Positions 12,955 to 15,067 of a stretch of 15,067 bases of DNA are shown piece by piece. The position numbers and the translations under genes are program-made. Source of the stretch: Halobacteriaceae archaeon Tc-Br11_E2g27 (GTDB lineage: Archaea > Halobacteriota > Halobacteria > Halobacteriales > Haloarculaceae). The stretch is from the NCBI GenBank assembly GCA_001564135.1, contig LKNH01000032.1, positions 1 through 15,067 on the forward strand, given 5' to 3'. Below the pieces are notes generated by a model that saw only the letters and a program-made list of their open reading frames with translations, had not been told where the DNA came from and did not search any database. Every line of letters starts with the position of its first letter. The first letter of the stretch is position 1.

Positions 12955-14055
12955 TTATTCAGTACTCAGTGCGCTCCGGTCAAGTGTGATTCCTAGCCCG
13001 GGGTCATCTCGTGGAGTGATATATCCGTCTTCGACGGTAAACGGCTGTTCGATAACTGACCCCCACGCTTCAGGAACCCACGGCGGGTCAATCGGGAACT
13101 CACACCACGGACCGTCGATAGCAACAAGGACCTGCATATTCGCCGCAAACCCAATCGCGTTTGTCCAGGTGTGTGGCACAAATTCAACGCCCTGATTCCG
13201 TGCAACAGCAGCGACTTCAGTTGCCTGTCGGATTCCCGTCGCAAGGGCTGCATCCGGCTGTAAGACGTCGACTGCATCAGTATCCAGAAACCGATAGAGT
13301 TGGTGTGGCCCGTGATTGAATTCTCCACCTGCTATCGGAATATCTGTCGCCTCCCGCAACTGCGCATACCCCTCGTAATTGTGCCGTGGAAGTGGCTCTT
13401 CAAGCCAGCCGATATTCCCGATTGCTTCGAGTTCCCGTGCGACCTGTATTGCCTCGCTGACTGACCAGATTGGCTCCTCGTCCATCACGGTCACCATCCA
13501 CCCTTTGTTGGCATCGACCATCAGCGTCAACTCGGGGAACGCCTCACGAACCGCCCGAACAACTTCGATATCATCGCGCTCGGTAATGCGGAGTTTGACG
13601 GCCTCGAATCCCTCCGAAACACGCTCTTCTACATATTCGATACGTTCGTCGGCAGGGAGCTTCTGTCCGGTGCTCGCGTATGCCCGAACAGGCTCTGCAC
13701 TCCCACCAAGCAGTTCGTAGACTGGTTTGCCGGCTGCTTTGCCAATAATATCCCACAGCGCTAGTTCGATATGCCATGAGCGTGGACCGATGGTGTGTAT
13801 GCTTTCTAGTTTTTTGATTATCGTATCAAGGTCGTGTGGGTCCTCACCGATGAGAAAAAGGCTCAACACCTCCTCGTAGTCAATACCACCGGCAAAGCTG
13901 GGACTTGCAGTGATGCCTGTTATCCCCTCGTCAGTTTCAATTTCGAACACCTCAGCCTCATGCGTTCCCTGTGGATAGCCGGGAATCCACGTCGGATAGA
14001 ACGCTCCATCCAGTGGCTGACTGACATGGTGTTGCGTGACACCGGTTATTTTCAT
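12955..14055 (-). CDS. Enolase-superfamily enzyme, mandelate racemase subgroup
   Basis: This 366-residue protein has the expected Mg ligands D181 (MVDANKGW), E219 (WLEEP) and E245 (AGGEFNH). It has the catalytic pair D268 (LQPDAAL) and H295 (FVPHTWTN), and a K154-L-R156 motif at the second barrel strand. The E219/E245/D268/H295 spacing matches mandelate racemase (E221/E247/D270/H297) exactly, so the His-Asp dyad chemistry is intact. Members abstract a proton next to a carboxylate, and most are acid-sugar dehydratases. With the aldehyde and alcohol dehydrogenases it suggests catabolism of a sugar or hydroxyacid. The substrate is unknown. A 13-bp palindrome lies 25-37 bases upstream of the start. 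Confidence 0.9.
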   Translation of the reverse strand: MKITGVTQHHVSQPLDGAFYPTWIPGYPQGTHEAEVFEIETDEGITGITASPSFAGGIDYEEVLSLFLIGEDPHDLDTIIKKLESIHTIGPRSWHIELALWDIIGKAAGKPVYELLGGSAEPVRAYASTGQKLPADERIEYVEERVSEGFEAVKLRITERDDIEVVRAVREAFPELTLMVDANKGWMVTVMDEEPIWSVSEAIQVARELEAIGNIGWLEEPLPRHNYEGYAQLREATDIPIAGGEFNHGPHQLYRFLDTDAVDVLQPDAALATGIRQATEVAAVARNQGVEFVPHTWTNAIGFAANMQVLVAIDGPWCEFPIDPPWVPEAWGSVIEQPFTVEDGYITPRDDPGLGITLDRSALSTE

Positions 14056-14079
14056 CTCATCTGAAAGACTAGTGGAATC

Positions 14080-14092
14080 TACCTAACCGTTA
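14080..14092. promoter_or_regulatory. 13-bp perfect palindrome, candidate operator of the catabolic operon
   Basis: CCTAAC-C-GTTAGG is a perfect inverted repeat 25-37 bases upstream of the mandelate-racemase-like start codon. That is where a leaderless archaeal promoter would place its TATA/BRE region, so a bound repressor could block transcription. The gap also carries the 5' side of the divergent DCC gene. Confidence 0.4.
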
Positions 14093-14201
14093 GGACGAAT
14101 CAATGCGGCTATTCAAAAGGCCCCTCACAAAATTGGCTTATTTTTCCCAGTAGTCAAAACCGAACACAATACTCAACAGGAACCCGACCCAACAGAACAT
14201 A

Positions 14202-14708
14202 ATGGCCGATTCGACCGATATACAGACGGAATCCGAGGACAGCACGGCCGCTTCTGCCGCTGATTCGGTCGACCCAGTCTCACTGTCGTATCAACATCCG
14301 ATACTCCTCTTTGATGGCGTCTGTAACCTCTGTAACAATTCGATTCAATTTGTTATCGAACATGACTCAGACGCAACCTTTCGCTTTGCGCCGCTTCAGT
14401 CACCGGTAGCACAGGAACTGCTTGATGAATGTGAGTACAGTGGCGACCGGTTCGATTCGGTCGTGCTGGTCGAAAACGGAACTTGTTACGCTAAATCCGA
14501 CGCGGTCATTCGGTCTGTGCGTCACCTGGGGGGAATCTACCGATTGCTCAGTCCCGGTCGATATGTTCCGCGATGGCTCAGAAACCGGTTGTATGATTTC
14601 ATCGCAAACCGTCGGTACGGGTGGTTTGGCAAGCGCGACTCCTGTATGATGCCAACGCCGGATATTGAAGAGCGGTTTCTTGCTGGTGGACCGGGAGGCG
14701 ATAGCTGA
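14202..14708 (+). CDS. DCC-family thiol-disulfide oxidoreductase-like protein
   Basis: This 168-residue protein has the family-defining D38-GV-C41-NL-C44 motif (LLFDGVCNLCNNSIQFVIEHD). It is followed by RFAPLQS, the SDAVIRSVRHLGGIYRLL segment and the C-terminal YDFIANRRYGWFGKRDSC block. The redox CxxC pair is intact. The first ~28 residues are an acidic Ser/Thr/Asp/Glu-rich extension, a common haloarchaeal adaptation. No signal peptide or membrane segment is seen, so it is cytoplasmic. Its physiological role is unknown. It is divergent from the catabolic operon and converges on dapD with 14 bases between stops. Confidence 0.9.
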   Translation: MADSTDIQTESEDSTAASAADSVDPVSLSYQHPILLFDGVCNLCNNSIQFVIEHDSDATFRFAPLQSPVAQELLDECEYSGDRFDSVVLVENGTCYAKSDAVIRSVRHLGGIYRLLSPGRYVPRWLRNRLYDFIANRRYGWFGKRDSCMMPTPDIEERFLAGGPGGDS

Positions 14709-14722
14709 GTTCCAGCGCAGTC

Positions 14723-15067
14723 TTACTCGCGCAGTGCGTCCTCTCGTTCGACGCTTTCGAGCGTTTCTTCTTCGATATCTGTCGCCACAACGGCTGGTTT
14801 GTACGCCCCACCATCAAAGAGGTCGTGGTCGCTGATTGAGGATTTCACATACCGGCTGAACGCCCGTCGTTCCGGTGGGAGATGGCCATAGATGATTTCC
14901 TCCTCAACGAGGTCATAGACAGGAATCCGTGGCGTGAGGAGTGTGTTCTCACCGACAACACTGTTTTCGCCGACAACAAATCCGGAGGTCACTCGACAGC
15001 CAGCACCCAGCGAAACGCCATCCTCGATAACAACTGGGGCGCCCTCGACTGGCTCTAAAACCCCGCC
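14723..15067 (-). CDS. dapD: Tetrahydrodipicolinate N-succinyltransferase (DapD), C-terminal part
   Basis: The frame is open to the right edge of the window, so the 5' part is missing. The visible ~114 residues begin GGVLEPVEGAPVVIEDGVSLGAG, a left-handed beta-helix hexapeptide-repeat stretch with the GVLEP motif of DapD. GFVVGENSVVGENTLLTPRIPVYD and EIIYGHLPPERRAFSRYV follow, matching the end of the DapD helix and C-terminal strand. DapD uses succinyl-CoA to succinylate tetrahydrodipicolinate in the diaminopimelate/lysine pathway. Acetyltransferases of the same fold are the alternative, but the GVLEP and YGxxP features favour DapD. A GTG at 14992 is internal, not the start. Confidence 0.82.
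   Translation of the reverse strand, partial: GGVLEPVEGAPVVIEDGVSLGAGCRVTSGFVVGENSVVGENTLLTPRIPVYDLVEEEIIYGHLPPERRAFSRYVKSSISDHDLFDGGAYKPAVVATDIEEETLESVEREDALRE

Overview
The window looks haloarchaeal. Its proteins are acidic, there is a twin-arginine lipoprotein with a lipobox, and there are HalOD1-PAS, haloarchaeal winged-helix and TFB-like regulators. Several start codons have TATA-like boxes about 25-30 bases upstream, as in leaderless archaeal transcripts. By eye the base composition is near 50% G+C, low for this group. That would fit Haloquadratum or a relative, but I could not test it.

Region 1 (1-1344) holds the 3' part of a membrane protein gene (+) and a convergent small membrane protein gene (-). 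Region 2 (1411-6248, all minus strand) is a biosynthetic neighbourhood. It encodes a zinc-less MDR dehydrogenase, a 6-pyruvoyl-tetrahydropterin-synthase (PTPS) homologue with altered catalytic residues, a GT4 glycosyltransferase and a class I methyltransferase. Upstream of these are a CDP-alcohol phosphatidyltransferase and a four-helix membrane protein. Two homologous 77-78 bp palindromic elements with terminal inverted repeats and apparent 3-bp target duplications bracket the MDR-to-methyltransferase block in opposite orientation. A third palindrome with related arms lies before a divergent FkbM methyltransferase gene (6455-7228, +). A working model is a lineage-specific pathway for a modified pterin or a glycosylated or phosphodiester-linked small molecule. 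The product is unknown.

Region 3 (7229-7951) has a tRNA-Leu(UAG) gene on the minus strand, a partial copy of its 3' end 102 bp away, and five GC-rich hairpins with different stems but similar purine-rich loops. This looks like a worn integration site. A 364 bp gene-free stretch follows.

Region 4 (7952-10153) is regulatory and cell-surface: a winged-helix regulator overlapping a HalOD1-PAS protein, a Tat lipoprotein, and a divergent single-repeat TFB-like protein. Region 5 (10157-14055, minus) is a catabolic set: an enolase-superfamily (mandelate-racemase-like) enzyme, an aldehyde dehydrogenase and a zinc alcohol dehydrogenase. It suggests oxidation of a sugar-, polyol- or hydroxyacid-type substrate. 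Region 6 has a DCC-family thiol protein (+) and the C-terminal part of dapD (-), for lysine/diaminopimelate synthesis.
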